A DNA stretch of 64,000 nt from Stutzerimonas stutzeri (GCF_024448895.1 NZ_JAMOIC010000011.1:104274-168273), one strand, 5' to 3'. Numbered from the stretch's first letter, positions 9,631 to 20,518 are shown. Numbers and translations are program-made. The notes: generated from the letters alone by a model not told the origin.

Positions 9631-11013
9631 TCAGCGTAGGGCGAGCATGCCTATGTAAGTCACGGCGCCGGCAGTGTAACCGAGGAAAGCCAACAGGCTG
9701 ACGCGCTTGACGTACCAGGTGAAGCTGATCTTTTCCATACCCATGGCGGCTACGCCTGCAGCCGAGCCAATGATCAGTGTGCTGCCACCTGTTCCTGCGC
9801 AGTAGGCCAGCATTTCCCAGAAGTTGCCGTCGACGACGAATTGAGACAGCCAGGCGGCTTCTTCCGGTGCGGACGCGGCGAGCACGGCAGGGCTGACCAG
9901 CGGATACATCTTCATAGAACCGGCCACCAGCGGCACGTTGTCCACCACCGCTGAAAGTAGGCCAATGGTGTAATTGATCGGGTAGATGTGGCCCATCGAC
10001 TCGCGCAATGCAACCGCGACCTGCGTGAGATGGCCGGCAGTGGCCAGTGCTGCAACAGCGAGTAGGATGCCAAGGAAGAACAGCACGCTCGGCGTATCCA
10101 CCTTGCGCAGAACACCCACCACAGAAAGCGGGTGCTTGTGATCGTCTTCCTTGTGCCTGTGCAGGAATTCGGTGGTGACCCAGAGCACGCCGAGCCCGAA
10201 CAGAATGCCCATGTAAGGAGGCAGGTGGGTGACGGTCTTGAAGATGGGCACGAACACCAGCGCACCGATACCGAGCGCCAGCACCAGGTTGCGTTCGAAC
10301 GCCGTAGTGGTGGGTGGGTTTGTTTCTGCGAGGTGAGCGCGTGCGCGGGGGCGAGGCACTTCGCCGCTCATGCGGAAGCTGAGAATCAGCAAAGGCACCA
10401 GCAGGCAGACCAGACTCGGCAGGAACAAGCCGACAATCACGCCCGAGGCGGTGATCTGGTTACCGATCCAGAGCATGGTGGTGGTGACGTCGCCAATTGG
10501 GCTCCAGGCGCCACCAGCGTTGGCGGCGATGACCACGACACCGACGAACAGCCAACGCTCGGGGCGGCCACGGATCAGCTTGCGAAGCAACGAGACCATG
10601 ACGATGGTGGTGGTCAGGTTATCCAGCGCGGCCGAGAGGAAGAAGGTCAAAAAGCCGATGATCCACAGCAACTGAACGCGCTTGCGGGTCTGGATACGAT
10701 CGGTGATGACCTTGAACCCTTCATGGGAGTCGATCAGCTCGACAATGGTCATGGCGCCGAGGAGGAAGAACAGGATCTCCGATATTTCGCCCAGGTGATG
10801 CCTGAGTGATTCGACCACGACGGCGGATGAGTCCCCCGGATTATGGCTCCCCGGCTGCAGTAACGGGACGATAGTGTCGGCGCCGAATACCAGTGCTGTC
10901 CAACACAGCACAGCAGTCAGGATTGCGGCCGCGGCCTTGTCGATTTTCAGCGGGTGCTCGAAAGCTATACAGAGATAGCCGAGCACGAATACAACTGCCA
11001 TGAGGACATACAT
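9631..11013 (-). CDS. nhaD: Na+/H+ antiporter NhaD
   Basis: A 460-residue inner-membrane antiporter with about 11-12 hydrophobic segments. The ion-transporter signature GGAWSPIGDVTTTMLW and the LDNLTTTIVMVSLLRK helix mark the NhaD branch of the IT superfamily, which exchanges cytoplasmic Na+ (or Li+) for protons and is common in halotolerant Pseudomonas and Vibrio. The second half has VVDNVPLVAGSMKMYP and GTGGSTLIIGSAAG, matching the repeat structure. The ATG is preceded by GGAGCCCCTCC, whose GGAG is the Shine-Dalgarno. The following gene on this strand is the winged-helix protein. Confidence 0.93.
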   Translation of the reverse strand: MYVLMAVVFVLGYLCIAFEHPLKIDKAAAAILTAVLCWTALVFGADTIVPLLQPGSHNPGDSSAVVVESLRHHLGEISEILFFLLGAMTIVELIDSHEGFKVITDRIQTRKRVQLLWIIGFLTFFLSAALDNLTTTIVMVSLLRKLIRGRPERWLFVGVVVIAANAGGAWSPIGDVTTTMLWIGNQITASGVIVGLFLPSLVCLLVPLLILSFRMSGEVPRPRARAHLAETNPPTTTAFERNLVLALGIGALVFVPIFKTVTHLPPYMGILFGLGVLWVTTEFLHRHKEDDHKHPLSVVGVLRKVDTPSVLFFLGILLAVAALATAGHLTQVAVALRESMGHIYPINYTIGLLSAVVDNVPLVAGSMKMYPLVSPAVLAASAPEEAAWLSQFVVDGNFWEMLAYCAGTGGSTLIIGSAAGVAAMGMEKISFTWYVKRVSLLAFLGYTAGAVTYIGMLALR

Positions 11014-11341
11014 CGGAGGGGCTCCATTTTTTAGAAACCGGACCGGCCGTTCGTTATTGTCGAAGTTGGCGCGGTGGCTGACAGGCTAAAAAAAATGGGC
11101 GACTAGCGGTGCGATTGAATTAAGTGCGACCGCGACACGCAGGGCGATACCTACATCGTTAACGGCTGCGCGTACGGCTACCCGGTTGGGTTCGCTTCGC
11201 TGCTGACTTATTTCATGTCGTAGCGCATTTGCGCGTCGGTTCTGGCCTGTCAGTTGTGATTCGATAGTGCGATGTGCGACATAGTGTATCGGCCGCACCG
11301 GTTTTTACTTGTCATCAATCAAGTGCGGTTGCCTAAGCAAA
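11014..11341. other. intergenic region between nhaD and the valS terminator
   Basis: About 330 bp without a convincing gene. It should hold the nhaD promoter on the minus strand and ends at the valS terminator hairpin. On the minus strand the first 15 bases before nhaD form a 4-bp hairpin (GGAG-CCC-CTCC) that contains the Shine-Dalgarno. A poly-A run on the plus strand at 11088-11095 marks an AT-rich patch. No clear -35/-10 pair and no recognisable riboswitch were seen. Confidence 0.6.
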
Positions 11342-11368
11342 AAGGCCAGCACATCAAGTGCTGGCCTT
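11342..11368 (-). terminator. rho-independent terminator of valS
   Basis: AAGGCCAGCAC (11342-11352) and GTGCTGGCCTT (11358-11368) pair perfectly over 11 bp around a 5-nt loop. Read on the minus strand the stem runs straight into a TTTTT tract. It lies just beyond the valS stop. Confidence 0.9.
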
Positions 11369-11375
11369 CGGCTTG

Positions 11376-14210
11376 TTACAGAGTGGCGATGCGGTCGCGT
11401 TGCTCCAGCAGCTGGGCCTTGGCGTGTTCGGCCTCGGCCAGTTTGGCGCGCTCCTTGTCGATCACCTCGGCAGGTGCCTTGTCGACGAAGCCTGCGTTGC
11501 CAAGCTTGCCGCCGACACGCTTGACCTCCCCATCGAGTCTGGCGATTTCCTTGTCCAGACGAGCGAGCTCAGCATCCTTGTCGATCAGGCCCGCCATCGG
11601 CACCAGCACCTGCATGTCGCCTACCAGTGCCGTGGCAGAGAGCGGGGCCTCTTCGCTGGCAGCAAGAACACGAACGCTTTCCAGCTTGGCAAGCTTCTTC
11701 AGGAGCGGCTCGTTATCCAAGAGCCGACGTTGATCGGAGTCGCTGGCGTTGCTCAGAACCACGTCGATGCGCTTGGCCATGGAGATGTTCATCTCGCCGC
11801 GGATCTGCCGGATGCCGAGCATGAAGGCCTTGACCCACTCGATATCGTTCTCGGCTGCCTCGTCGAGACGTTCCGGGTTGAATTCGGGCCAGGGTTGCAG
11901 CATCAGCGTCGGCCCCGACTTGCCCGCCAGGGGCGCAACACGCTGCCAGATTTCTTCCGTGATGAAGGGCATGAAGGGGTGAGCCAGGCGTAGCGCGGTT
12001 TCCAGCACGCGCACCAGGGTGCGGCGGGTGCCGCGCTGGCGCTCCAGGCTGGCGCTTTCGTCCCAGAGCACCGGCTTGACCAGCTCCAGGTACCAGGCGC
12101 AGTACTCGTCCCAGATGAACTCGTAGAGCGCTTGAGCCGCGAGGTCGAAGCGGAAGGCTTCCAGCTGGCGAGTCACTTCCGCCTCGGTGCGCTGAAGCGC
12201 CGAGATGATCCAGCGATCGACCGCCGACAACTCAACCGGAGCGCCATCGATGCCAGTGTCTTTGCCTTCGGTATTCTCGAAAACGAAGTTGGCGGCATTC
12301 CAGATCTTGTTGCAGAAATTGCGATAGCCCTCGACGCGGCCCATGTCGAACTTCACGTCGCGGCCGGTTGATGCCAGCGAGCAGAAGGTGAAGCGCAGGG
12401 CGTCGGTGCCATAGCTGGCGATGCCCTCGGGGAATTCTGCGCGCGTCTGCTTGGCAATCTTATCGGCGAGCTTGGGCTGCATCATGCCGCTGGTGCGCTT
12501 GGTCAGCAGGTCGTCGAGGGTAATGCCGTCGACGATGTCCAGCGGGTCGAGCACGTTGCCCTTTGACTTGGACATCTTCTGACCCTGGCCGTCGCGGACC
12601 AGACCGTGCACATACACCGTCTTGAACGGAATCTGCCCGGTCAGGTGCGTAGACAGCATGATCATCCGAGCGACCCAGAAGAAGATGATGTCGAAACCGG
12701 TAACGAGTACATCGGTGGGGTGGAAGGTCTTGAGAAACTCGGTCTGCTCGGGCCAGCCGAGAGTGGAGAACGTCCACAGGCCGGAGCTGAACCAGGTGTC
12801 CAGCACGTCCTCGTCCTGGCGCAGTTCGACGTTGTTGCAGAGGTTATATTTGCTGCGAACCTCAGCTTCGTCACGGCCGACGTAGACATTGCCGGCCTCG
12901 TCATACCAGGCCGGAATACGGTGGCCCCACCAGAGCTGGCGGCTGATGCACCAGTCCTGGATGTCTCGCATCCAGCTGAAGTACATGTTTTCGTACTGCT
13001 TGGGCACGAACTGGATGTCGCCACTTTCAACAGCGGCAATGGCTTTCTCGGCCAGCGGCTTGGTGGAAACGTACCACTGGTCCGTCAGCCACGGTTCGAT
13101 GATGGTGCCAGACCGGTCGCCTCGGGGGACTTTCAGTGCATGATCGTCGATCTTTTCGAGCAGGCTCATGGCTTCGAACTCGGCAACGATGGCCTTGCGC
13201 GCATCGAAGCGGTCCATGTGTGCGTAGCCGTCTGGCAGGCTGGCGTCGACCTTATCGTTCGGCGTGCCGTCGATGTTGAACACCTGGGCCTTGGCCAGTA
13301 CAGCAGCATTGCGGTCGAAGATGTTGATCAGCGGCAGGCGATGGCGCTTGCCCACTTCGTAGTCGTTGAAATCGTGCGCGGGCGTGATCTTCACACAGCC
13401 GGTTCCGAACTCCAGATCGACGTAATCGTCAGCGACGATCGGGATCAGACGGTTCACCAGCGGCAACATGATGTGACGGCCGATCAGATTCTTGTAGCGC
13501 TCATCCTCGGGATGCACCGCAACCGCGGCGTCACCAAGCATGGTCTCCGGACGGGTCGTGGCAACGACCAGATAGTCCAGGCCGTCAGCAGTCTTGCAGC
13601 CGTCGGCCAGTGGATAACGCATGTGCCAGAGATGGCCTTTCTCGTCATGGTTCTCGACTTCAAGGTCTGAGATCGCGGTGTGCAGCTTGGTGTCCCAGTT
13701 GACCAGGCGCTTGCCGCGGTAGATCAGGCCATCCTCGTGCAGGCGGACAAAGGCTTCCTTCACCGCATTGGAGAGGCCGGCATCCATGGTGAAGCGCTCG
13801 CGGGACCAGTCCACCGACGAGCCAAGACGGCGGATCTGCCGGGTGATATTGCCACCGGACTCCTCTTTCCATTCCCAGACCTTGTCCAGAAACTTCTCGC
13901 GCCCGAGATCGTGACGGCTGACACCCTGCGCGCCCAGTTGACGCTCGACCACCATCTGCGTGGCGATGCCTGCGTGATCGGTGCCGGGCTGCCACAGGGT
14001 GTTGCGGCCCTGCATCCGTCGGAAACGAATCAGCGCATCCATGATCGCGTTGTTGAAGCCATGACCCATGTGCAGGCTGCCGGTCACGTTCGGCGGCGGG
14101 ATCATGATGGTGTAGGACTCGCCTGAACCTTGGGGGGCGAAATAGTGATTCGATTCCCAAGTCTGATACCAGGAGGTTTCGATGGCGTGCGGCTGGTAGG
14201 TCTTGTCCAT
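11376..14210 (-). CDS. valS: valyl-tRNA synthetase ValS
   Basis: A cytosolic class I aminoacyl-tRNA synthetase of 944 residues that charges tRNA-Val and edits mischarged Thr. The HIGH motif is HMGH at 47-50 within [17 protein letters not shown]. The KMSKS motif is at 545-549 ([10 protein letters not shown]). Between them lies the CP1 editing insertion. The tail from about residue 880 is a coiled coil rich in Leu, Glu and Lys ([19 protein letters not shown]), typical of ValS. It is the last of a minus-strand run pepA-holC-(14369-14734)-valS, with 158 bp before it and a strong terminator after. No leader or T-box was seen. Confidence 0.98.
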   Translation of the reverse strand: MDKTYQPHAIETSWYQTWESNHYFAPQGSGESYTIMIPPPNVTGSLHMGHGFNNAIMDALIRFRRMQGRNTLWQPGTDHAGIATQMVVERQLGAQGVSRHDLGREKFLDKVWEWKEESGGNITRQIRRLGSSVDWSRERFTMDAGLSNAVKEAFVRLHEDGLIYRGKRLVNWDTKLHTAISDLEVENHDEKGHLWHMRYPLADGCKTADGLDYLVVATTRPETMLGDAAVAVHPEDERYKNLIGRHIMLPLVNRLIPIVADDYVDLEFGTGCVKITPAHDFNDYEVGKRHRLPLINIFDRNAAVLAKAQVFNIDGTPNDKVDASLPDGYAHMDRFDARKAIVAEFEAMSLLEKIDDHALKVPRGDRSGTIIEPWLTDQWYVSTKPLAEKAIAAVESGDIQFVPKQYENMYFSWMRDIQDWCISRQLWWGHRIPAWYDEAGNVYVGRDEAEVRSKYNLCNNVELRQDEDVLDTWFSSGLWTFSTLGWPEQTEFLKTFHPTDVLVTGFDIIFFWVARMIMLSTHLTGQIPFKTVYVHGLVRDGQGQKMSKSKGNVLDPLDIVDGITLDDLLTKRTSGMMQPKLADKIAKQTRAEFPEGIASYGTDALRFTFCSLASTGRDVKFDMGRVEGYRNFCNKIWNAANFVFENTEGKDTGIDGAPVELSAVDRWIISALQRTEAEVTRQLEAFRFDLAAQALYEFIWDEYCAWYLELVKPVLWDESASLERQRGTRRTLVRVLETALRLAHPFMPFITEEIWQRVAPLAGKSGPTLMLQPWPEFNPERLDEAAENDIEWVKAFMLGIRQIRGEMNISMAKRIDVVLSNASDSDQRRLLDNEPLLKKLAKLESVRVLAASEEAPLSATALVGDMQVLVPMAGLIDKDAELARLDKEIARLDGEVKRVGGKLGNAGFVDKAPAEVIDKERAKLAEAEHAKAQLLEQRDRIATL

Positions 14211-14368
14211 GCGGCGGGACCCTTAGAACGGCTGATCGGAAAAGCCGGCAAGTATAAAGGCAAAGTGCGCTGGCAGCAGGCTCGCATGCCGCTTTTATCC
14301 GGCCAGGCCTGTTCATTCGCGGGGCGAGGTGCTCCTTGAGCCAATTCGCCCGGCTATTCAGGCAGAGA

Positions 14369-14734
14369 TCAGGGCCGCTTGGACCTGATCACTTGCTCGG
14401 CGCGCGCCTCCAGGCGATTGCGCAATTCCGCTTCGATCTGTGGCACGAAGTCATCGATCACGTCCTGCAGAATAAGCTGCGCCGCGGTGCGCAATTCATG
14501 GTCGAGATGACGCTCGGCCAGCGTGCGAAACGCAGTTCGCACGGCCGGCTCTCGAGGTTCGGCCTGAATTTGGGCAGGCGCTATCGGGGCTCGCCCGACG
14601 ACGTCGGAAAGCATGGGGATGCTGTCAGGGTCCAGGGCGTCATCGAGCAGGGGTGGATCCTGATCGCCGAGCAACGCCCGGATGGACTCGAGATCGTCGA
14701 GCAGATGAGCTTTATGGGGAGGTGTTTGCGTCAT
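14369..14734 (-). CDS. conserved protein of unknown function between holC and valS
   Basis: A 121-residue soluble protein. Residues about 1-60 are Pro/Asp/Leu-rich and probably disordered (HLLDDLESIRALLGDQDPPL). Residues about 65-121 look helical and amphipathic, with RTLAERHLDHELRTAAQLILQDVID and a basic end RNRLEARAEQVIRSKRP. No cysteines, signal peptide or membrane segment are seen. I recall a gene of the same size in this place in P. aeruginosa, which supports a real gene. The setting next to the DNA polymerase III chi subunit suggests, but does not prove, a link to replication. Confidence 0.8.
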   Translation of the reverse strand: MTQTPPHKAHLLDDLESIRALLGDQDPPLLDDALDPDSIPMLSDVVGRAPIAPAQIQAEPREPAVRTAFRTLAERHLDHELRTAAQLILQDVIDDFVPQIEAELRNRLEARAEQVIRSKRP

Positions 14735-14858
14735 GTGCGGTGGGTTCCGGAAATTGAAGCATCCAGGCAGGTCGTGTTGCTCCAGAAGTGGACAGGTGTC
14801 CGATAGCTCTGCTTGGCGGGTCGCTCAGGCGTCACCAACGGCGATCCGCTGATGCTGG

Positions 14859-15278
14859 CTAGAGTTCGACTCTCTTTGGATCATAGCCGCGCTGGCGATA
14901 GACGCGAAAATTGTCCCGGCAGACGGTTAGTAGCTCCGGCTGCTGGTTGACGATCTCGATGACCCGGCTGAACTGGTCAGTGTGTGGCGACAGCGTTCGA
15001 GACAGGTTGATCAGCAAGCCCTGCGCTGAGGCCGGCGGTTGGTCCGTGCCGATTACTACCGGCGCTTGCGGATCGTCCTCATGCAATTCGTGCGGCACGA
15101 AGCGCTCAGCCCGGAAGCTCCAGAGCAGCTCGTCGAGTTCGCGACACTGTTGGTCATCTTCGCAGCGAATGAAAACAGTCATGCCGTGCTGCCAGCCCTT
15201 GCTTGCCAGCTGGCAGGCCGCTCTAGCGCGACCTGCCGGCTCGCTGTCAGGCAGTACGTAGAACTCGATACGCGTCAT
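14859..15278 (-). CDS. holC: DNA polymerase III chi subunit HolC
   Basis: A 139-residue protein. Chi is part of the clamp-loader complex of DNA polymerase III holoenzyme; with psi it contacts the single-stranded DNA-binding protein SSB. The start MTRIEFYVLPDS and the segment ACQLASKGWQHGMTVFIRCEDDQQCRELDELLW match the chi fold, followed by RFVPHELHEDDPQAPVVIG and a terminal YRQRGYDPKRVEL. The gene sits between pepA (22 bp away) and the unknown protein gene on the same strand, the normal Pseudomonas order. Identification is firm. Confidence 0.96.
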   Translation of the reverse strand: MTRIEFYVLPDSEPAGRARAACQLASKGWQHGMTVFIRCEDDQQCRELDELLWSFRAERFVPHELHEDDPQAPVVIGTDQPPASAQGLLINLSRTLSPHTDQFSRVIEIVNQQPELLTVCRDNFRVYRQRGYDPKRVEL

Positions 15279-15300
15279 GCCTGTTTTCCGATCGCTGTCG

Positions 15301-16863
<1,563 letters not shown>

Positions 16864-16971
16864 CTACCGGGGCGTTGGGGAGGTATCGTTTGATCTCCAA
16901 TGCCCTGTTGCGGCGGACCGGCTGTTTGGCGGCTAGTTTGAGCGTAGCCGCCGGAGCCTGACAACCCTGGA

Positions 16972-18102
16972 GTGTCCGGTTTGATCGTCTTTCGTTACCT
17001 GTCCCGCGAGCTTTTGGTCACGCTGAGCGCAGTTAGTGCCGTGCTGCTGGTGATCATCATGAGTGGCCGTTTCATCAAATATCTGGCGCAGGCGGCGCAG
17101 GGCATGCTCGATCCGGGCGTGCTCCTGATGATCATGGGGTTTCGGCTGCCGGGGTTTCTTCAGTTGATCCTGCCGCTGGGTTTGTTTCTCGGCATCCTGC
17201 TGGCCTACGGTCGGCTCTATCTCGATAGCGAGATGACGGTTCTTTCTGCTACCGGCATGAGTCAGCGTCGCCTGCTTGTCTATAGCCTGGCGCCCGCCGC
17301 GCTAATTGCCGGCATCGTAGGCTGGCTCAGCCTTGGATTGGCACCACAGGGTGTTGCCGAGGTCGATCGGATTCTCAATGAGCAGGACTCGCTGACCGAA
17401 TTCGATACCTTGGTCCCGGGCCGTTTCCAGACCTTGCGCAACGGGACCCGCGTCACCTACACCCGAGAGCTTACATCCGATAGAACCGAGCTGGCCGGTG
17501 TGTTCATTTCGGAAACCAATCTGTCCAGCGCGACCGGAGGAGCTCGCGGGCTTTCGGTTCTGGTTGCAGAGTCCGGGCGGCAGGAAGTCCAGCCTGACGG
17601 TAGCCGCTACCTGATTCTGGAAAACGGTTATCGCTACGACGGTAATCCGGGGCAAGCTAACTATCGGGCTATTCAGTACGACACCTACGGCGTGCTTCTG
17701 CCCAAGCCCGAGGTCAGCATAGAGCTCAGTGCGCGCGAGGCGATGCCGACCAGCGAGCTGATTGGAAATGACGACATCCGGATGCAGTCCGAGCTTCAAT
17801 GGCGACTGTCCCTGCCGCTGCTGGTATTCATCGTCACGCTGCTGGCGGTGCCGCTGGCTAAGGTAAATCCGCGCCAGGGCCGCTTTCTCAAGTTGCTGCC
17901 CGCCATCCTTCTATACATGGCTTACCTTGCGTTGCTTATTGCTGCGCGCGGCTCGCTGGACAAAGGGAGAATCCCTCCGACCCTTGGGCTCTGGTGGGTG
18001 CATGGGATCTTTTTTGCGATAGGAATGCTGATGCTCTACTGGGAGCCACTGAGGCTTGCGATCGACAAGCGTCGCGCAGTGTTGGGGGGTGCCCATGCGT
18101 AA
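16972..18102 (+). CDS. lptF: LPS export permease LptF
   Basis: A 376-residue inner-membrane protein with a GTG start. LptF and LptG form the permease of the LptB2FG ABC transporter that pulls lipopolysaccharide out of the inner membrane toward LptC and the Lpt bridge. The start MSGLIVFRYLSRELLVTLSAV, three N-terminal helices up to about 120, a periplasmic beta-jellyroll part (about 130-265) and three C-terminal helices match LptF. It is transcribed divergently from pepA and its 3' end overlaps the lptG start by eight bases, so the two partners are likely translated together. Confidence 0.96.
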   Translation: MSGLIVFRYLSRELLVTLSAVSAVLLVIIMSGRFIKYLAQAAQGMLDPGVLLMIMGFRLPGFLQLILPLGLFLGILLAYGRLYLDSEMTVLSATGMSQRRLLVYSLAPAALIAGIVGWLSLGLAPQGVAEVDRILNEQDSLTEFDTLVPGRFQTLRNGTRVTYTRELTSDRTELAGVFISETNLSSATGGARGLSVLVAESGRQEVQPDGSRYLILENGYRYDGNPGQANYRAIQYDTYGVLLPKPEVSIELSAREAMPTSELIGNDDIRMQSELQWRLSLPLLVFIVTLLAVPLAKVNPRQGRFLKLLPAILLYMAYLALLIAARGSLDKGRIPPTLGLWWVHGIFFAIGMLMLYWEPLRLAIDKRRAVLGGAHA

Positions 18103-19156
18103 GCTCGATCGGTACATCGGTAGTCATGTCCTGCTGGCAATTCTTACCGTGCTCGGCATTATCGTCGGGCTGGCGCTCCTGTTCGCGTTCATCGACGAAT
18201 TGGGCGATGTAAAAGGTAGCTACAGCACGCTGAATGCCGCTGTCTATGTTCTTCTCACGACCCCCTCGCGTGTCTACGAAATGCTACCGATGGCCGCATT
18301 GATTGGCTGTCTTATTGGCCTTGGCACGCTTGCCAGCAGCAGCGAACTGACCATCATGCGTGCCGCCGGCGTGTCGCTTGGTCGAATCGTTTTGGCAGTC
18401 ATGAAGCCGATGCTTCTGTTGATGTTGGTCGGCGTGCTGATCGACGAGTACGTGGCGCCTTGGAGTGAAAACATTGCGCAGGCTAGTCGCTCCTCGGCGC
18501 AGGGTGCTGGCGAAGCGCAGAGCAGCAAGCGTGGACTTTGGCATCGCCAGGGTGACGAATTCGTGCATATCAATGCTGTTCAGCCCAGCGGCGTGCTGCT
18601 CGGTGTCACACGCTATCGGTTCGATGATCAGCGCCAACTTCTCTCGGCGAGCTTTGCTCGGCGGGCTCGTTATGAGAGTGATATATGGGTGCTCAGCGAT
18701 GTCGCTACGACCCATTTTCGTGGCGACCATACCGAGGTCTTGAGCGTGGCCGAAGAGCGTTGGGATGTGCAGCTTACGCCTCAACTAGTGGGTACGGTCG
18801 TCATGGAGCCAGACGCTCTGTCCATCACAGGGCTATGGCGTTACATACACTACCTCGGTGAGCAAGGTCTTAATAACGGGCGCTATTGGCTGGCGTTCTG
18901 GACCAAGGTGTTGCAGCCGGCCGTGACCGTGGCGCTGGTCTTGCTGGCAATCTCGTTCATCTTTGGACCGCTGCGCTCCGTGACGCTTGGACAGCGGATT
19001 TTCACCGGCGTGATCGTAGGCTTCGTGTTTCGAATTCTGCAGGATCTTCTGGGTCCGGCCAGCCAGGTGTTCGGCTTCTCGCCCTTGCTGGCCGTGGCGG
19101 TGCCGGCGGGACTCTGCGCGCTGGCCGGTATCTACCTGCTACGTCGAGCCGGATAG
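18095..19156 (+). CDS. lptG: LPS export permease LptG
   Basis: A 353-residue inner-membrane protein, partner of LptF in the LptB2FG transporter. The start is ATG 18095 (MRKLDRYIGSHVLL), preceded by a GGGGGG Shine-Dalgarno and overlapping the end of lptF. Three N-terminal helices, a periplasmic domain (about 105-260) and three C-terminal helices with AISFIFGPLRSVTLGQRIFTG are seen; the conserved motif SVTLGQRIF is LptG-like. An upstream ATG at 18056 lies inside lptF and is less likely. A 7-bp hairpin lies just after the stop. Confidence 0.96.
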   Translation: MRKLDRYIGSHVLLAILTVLGIIVGLALLFAFIDELGDVKGSYSTLNAAVYVLLTTPSRVYEMLPMAALIGCLIGLGTLASSSELTIMRAAGVSLGRIVLAVMKPMLLLMLVGVLIDEYVAPWSENIAQASRSSAQGAGEAQSSKRGLWHRQGDEFVHINAVQPSGVLLGVTRYRFDDQRQLLSASFARRARYESDIWVLSDVATTHFRGDHTEVLSVAEERWDVQLTPQLVGTVVMEPDALSITGLWRYIHYLGEQGLNNGRYWLAFWTKVLQPAVTVALVLLAISFIFGPLRSVTLGQRIFTGVIVGFVFRILQDLLGPASQVFGFSPLLAVAVPAGLCALAGIYLLRRAG

Positions 19157-19177
19157 CGCTGCGTCGTTGGCGCAGCG
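19157..19177. terminator. short hairpin after lptG
   Basis: CGCTGCG at 19157-19163 pairs with CGCAGCG at 19171-19177 around a 7-nt loop, directly after the lptG stop and before the converging RDD gene. It has no U-tract, so this is a weak terminator candidate. Confidence 0.35.
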
Positions 19178-19206
19178 TGATTAGAGGAGGGGCGTACCTC
19201 CCTTCA

Positions 19207-19704
19207 TCATTTCTTATGGATGTTCTTGGGTAGCTGAACGACCTGGCTTTCCGAATAGATGTCCTGCCAGGTCCGATGCTGTTTGTCCCAGAGCATCCAC
19301 CAGTAACCCAGCCCCAGGGCGAGCCAGGACATTATCGCGATCAGGAACCTCAGCAGCGCCTGCCAGAGGTCGATGGCAGTGCCGTCGGCATTCTGAATGC
19401 GTACACCCCACACCTGCATCCCGAGCGTCTGGCCATTGTGCGTCCAGAATTTGGCGAAGAACGCGAACACTGCGAACAGCAGCAGTGTCGACAGGATGGG
19501 ATCTATGTCCAGGCCGCCCGACTCTGATACAGCTTTCAGTCCTTCGCTGCCATAAAAGAGGCGCAAGATCACCTGCTGGTAGAACAGTGTGACGACCATC
19601 ATTAATGCAATCGATAAGAACGCATCGTAGAAAATGGCGGCGATTCGACGGATCAGGGCGGCCGCAGGGAACTGGCCCTGGGGGCTGAGCAGATGGTTGC
19701 GCAT
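19207..19704 (-). CDS. RDD family membrane protein
   Basis: A 165-residue inner-membrane protein starting MRNHLLSPQGQFPAA (ATG 19702-19704); upstream in-frame starts would add a charged stretch that does not fit the family. The RDD signature is a variant seen in LIRRIAAIFYDAFLS (RR...D), followed by three to four membrane segments and a WTHNGQTLGMQVWGVRIQ loop that matches the C-terminal half of the family. Function is unknown; some RDD proteins are linked to Na+ or Na+/H+ transport. A gene of this type next to lptG is normal in Pseudomonas. Confidence 0.88.
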   Translation of the reverse strand: MRNHLLSPQGQFPAAALIRRIAAIFYDAFLSIALMMVVTLFYQQVILRLFYGSEGLKAVSESGGLDIDPILSTLLLFAVFAFFAKFWTHNGQTLGMQVWGVRIQNADGTAIDLWQALLRFLIAIMSWLALGLGYWWMLWDKQHRTWQDIYSESQVVQLPKNIHKK

Positions 19705-19756
19705 GGTGGCGTCTCGCTGGGAAAGGCAGTCGGGCATTCTACGGAATCGCGCCCAT

Positions 19757-19790
19757 AAAAAAGCCCCTGATGTATCCATCAGGGGCTTTT
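19757..19790 (-). terminator. terminator of the cold-shock gene
   Basis: GCCCCTGATG (19763-19772) pairs perfectly with CATCAGGGGC (19777-19786), flanked by an A-run on the left and TTTT on the right. On the minus strand the stem ends in TTTTTT, a good U-tract for the cold-shock transcript. A plus-strand reading is also possible. Confidence 0.88.
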
Positions 19791-19801
19791 AGGCGCTGGG
19801 C

Positions 19802-20014
19802 TTATTCCTGGATTTGAACCTGGTCAGCCTGCATGCCCTTTTGACCTTGCACGGCGACGAAGCTGACCTTCTGGCCTTCTTTCAGGCTTTTGAAGCCATT
19901 GCCTTCGATCGCGCGGAAGTGCACGAACAGATCCGGACCGCTCTCGGGAGTGATGAAACCAAAACCTTTTTCGTCGTTAAACCACTTGACGGTACCGTTC
20001 TGACGATTCGACAT
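19802..20014 (-). CDS. cold-shock domain protein (CspA family)
   Basis: A 70-residue single cold-shock domain starting [20 protein letters not shown]1 is KGFGFI at 16-21 and RNP2 is LFVHF at 29-33, the nucleic-acid binding motifs. Such proteins bind single-stranded RNA and DNA and act as RNA chaperones or antiterminators. The ATG at 20012-20014 has AAGGATAC upstream; in-frame codons further upstream are rejected because the domain starts here. The Phe normally seen between VHF and AI is an Arg (VHFRAI), a common variation in Pseudomonas. The gene has its own terminator and probably a long leader of about 160 nt. Confidence 0.95.
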   Translation of the reverse strand: MSNRQNGTVKWFNDEKGFGFITPESGPDLFVHFRAIEGNGFKSLKEGQKVSFVAVQGQKGMQADQVQIQE

Positions 20015-20431
20015 AGCTTTGTATCCTTGAAACTCAATAGTAGAAGCGCCCCTGCATTGGCGGGAGGCGGAGACTGGTTGCAAGGAGTAAAGAGTCGAAC
20101 GGGATGTAGCGGATCTTGAGATCTACTGCACCAGGTCACGATTCAACGGCGACCCATGCAAACACAGTGGGCACACTCTACGATAACTCGCCGGGCGCTG
20201 CCAAGCCCTCGCGGACATGGAGTTTCCCACCGCAAGCTGCACCAGTCCGGCGCGTTTTGAGTGCTGTTGAGGTGCTTTGATCTCGCTGTCGATGGCCAGT
20301 ATCTATGTCCGGCCGGGGACTGCTATCGCGTATGATCGATGCGGTGCACCGATTCCTGCTGGGGTGACGCCGCTGCTTCTGTGCGGTTCCCCATCACCAA
20401 TGGCTACCGATAGCCCTTGGTCACTGATTAG
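20015..20431. other. intergenic region with the cold-shock leader, no gene seen
   Basis: About 417 bp between the cold-shock start and tRNA-Leu. No convincing gene is present. The part 20015-20174 should be the transcribed leader of the cold-shock gene and 20175-20204 the candidate promoter. The rest (20205-20431) holds nothing I can name apart from a weak 5-bp hairpin near 20409-20420 next to the tRNA 3' end. Confidence 0.6.
20175..20204 (-). promoter_or_regulatory. candidate sigma-70 promoter of the cold-shock gene
   Basis: On the minus strand TTGGCA (20204-20199) and TAGAGT (20180-20175) are 18 bp apart. A transcript from here would have a leader of about 160 nt before the ATG at 20014, typical of cold-induced csp mRNAs. 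The -10 is weak, so this is inference. Confidence 0.35.
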
Positions 20432-20518
20432 TGGTGCCTCGAGAGAGACTCGAACTCTCACGTTGTTACCAACGGCGGATTTTGAATCCGCTGCGTCTAC
20501 CGATTCCGCCATCGAGGC
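20432..20518 (-). tRNA. tRNA-Leu(CAA)
   Basis: An 87-nt class II tRNA on the minus strand with CCA encoded. The acceptor arms GCCTCGA and TCGAGGC pair over 7 bp, followed by discriminator A and CCA. The anticodon stem CGGAT/ATCCG closes the loop TTCAAAA, giving anticodon CAA for the Leu codon UUG. The D-arm carries GGTAGACGC and the variable arm is long, as in all leucine tRNAs. The T-loop GTTCGAGTC is intact. Confidence 0.95.

Noticed and set aside
11086-11298. 70-codon frame in the nhaD-valS gap
   Set aside because: It starts with no Shine-Dalgarno and its translation is rich in Arg, His and Ser with no fold. It was judged non-coding.
12606-13670. 354-codon open frame opposite valS
   Set aside because: It lies wholly inside valS, with no ribosome site and no recognisable domain.
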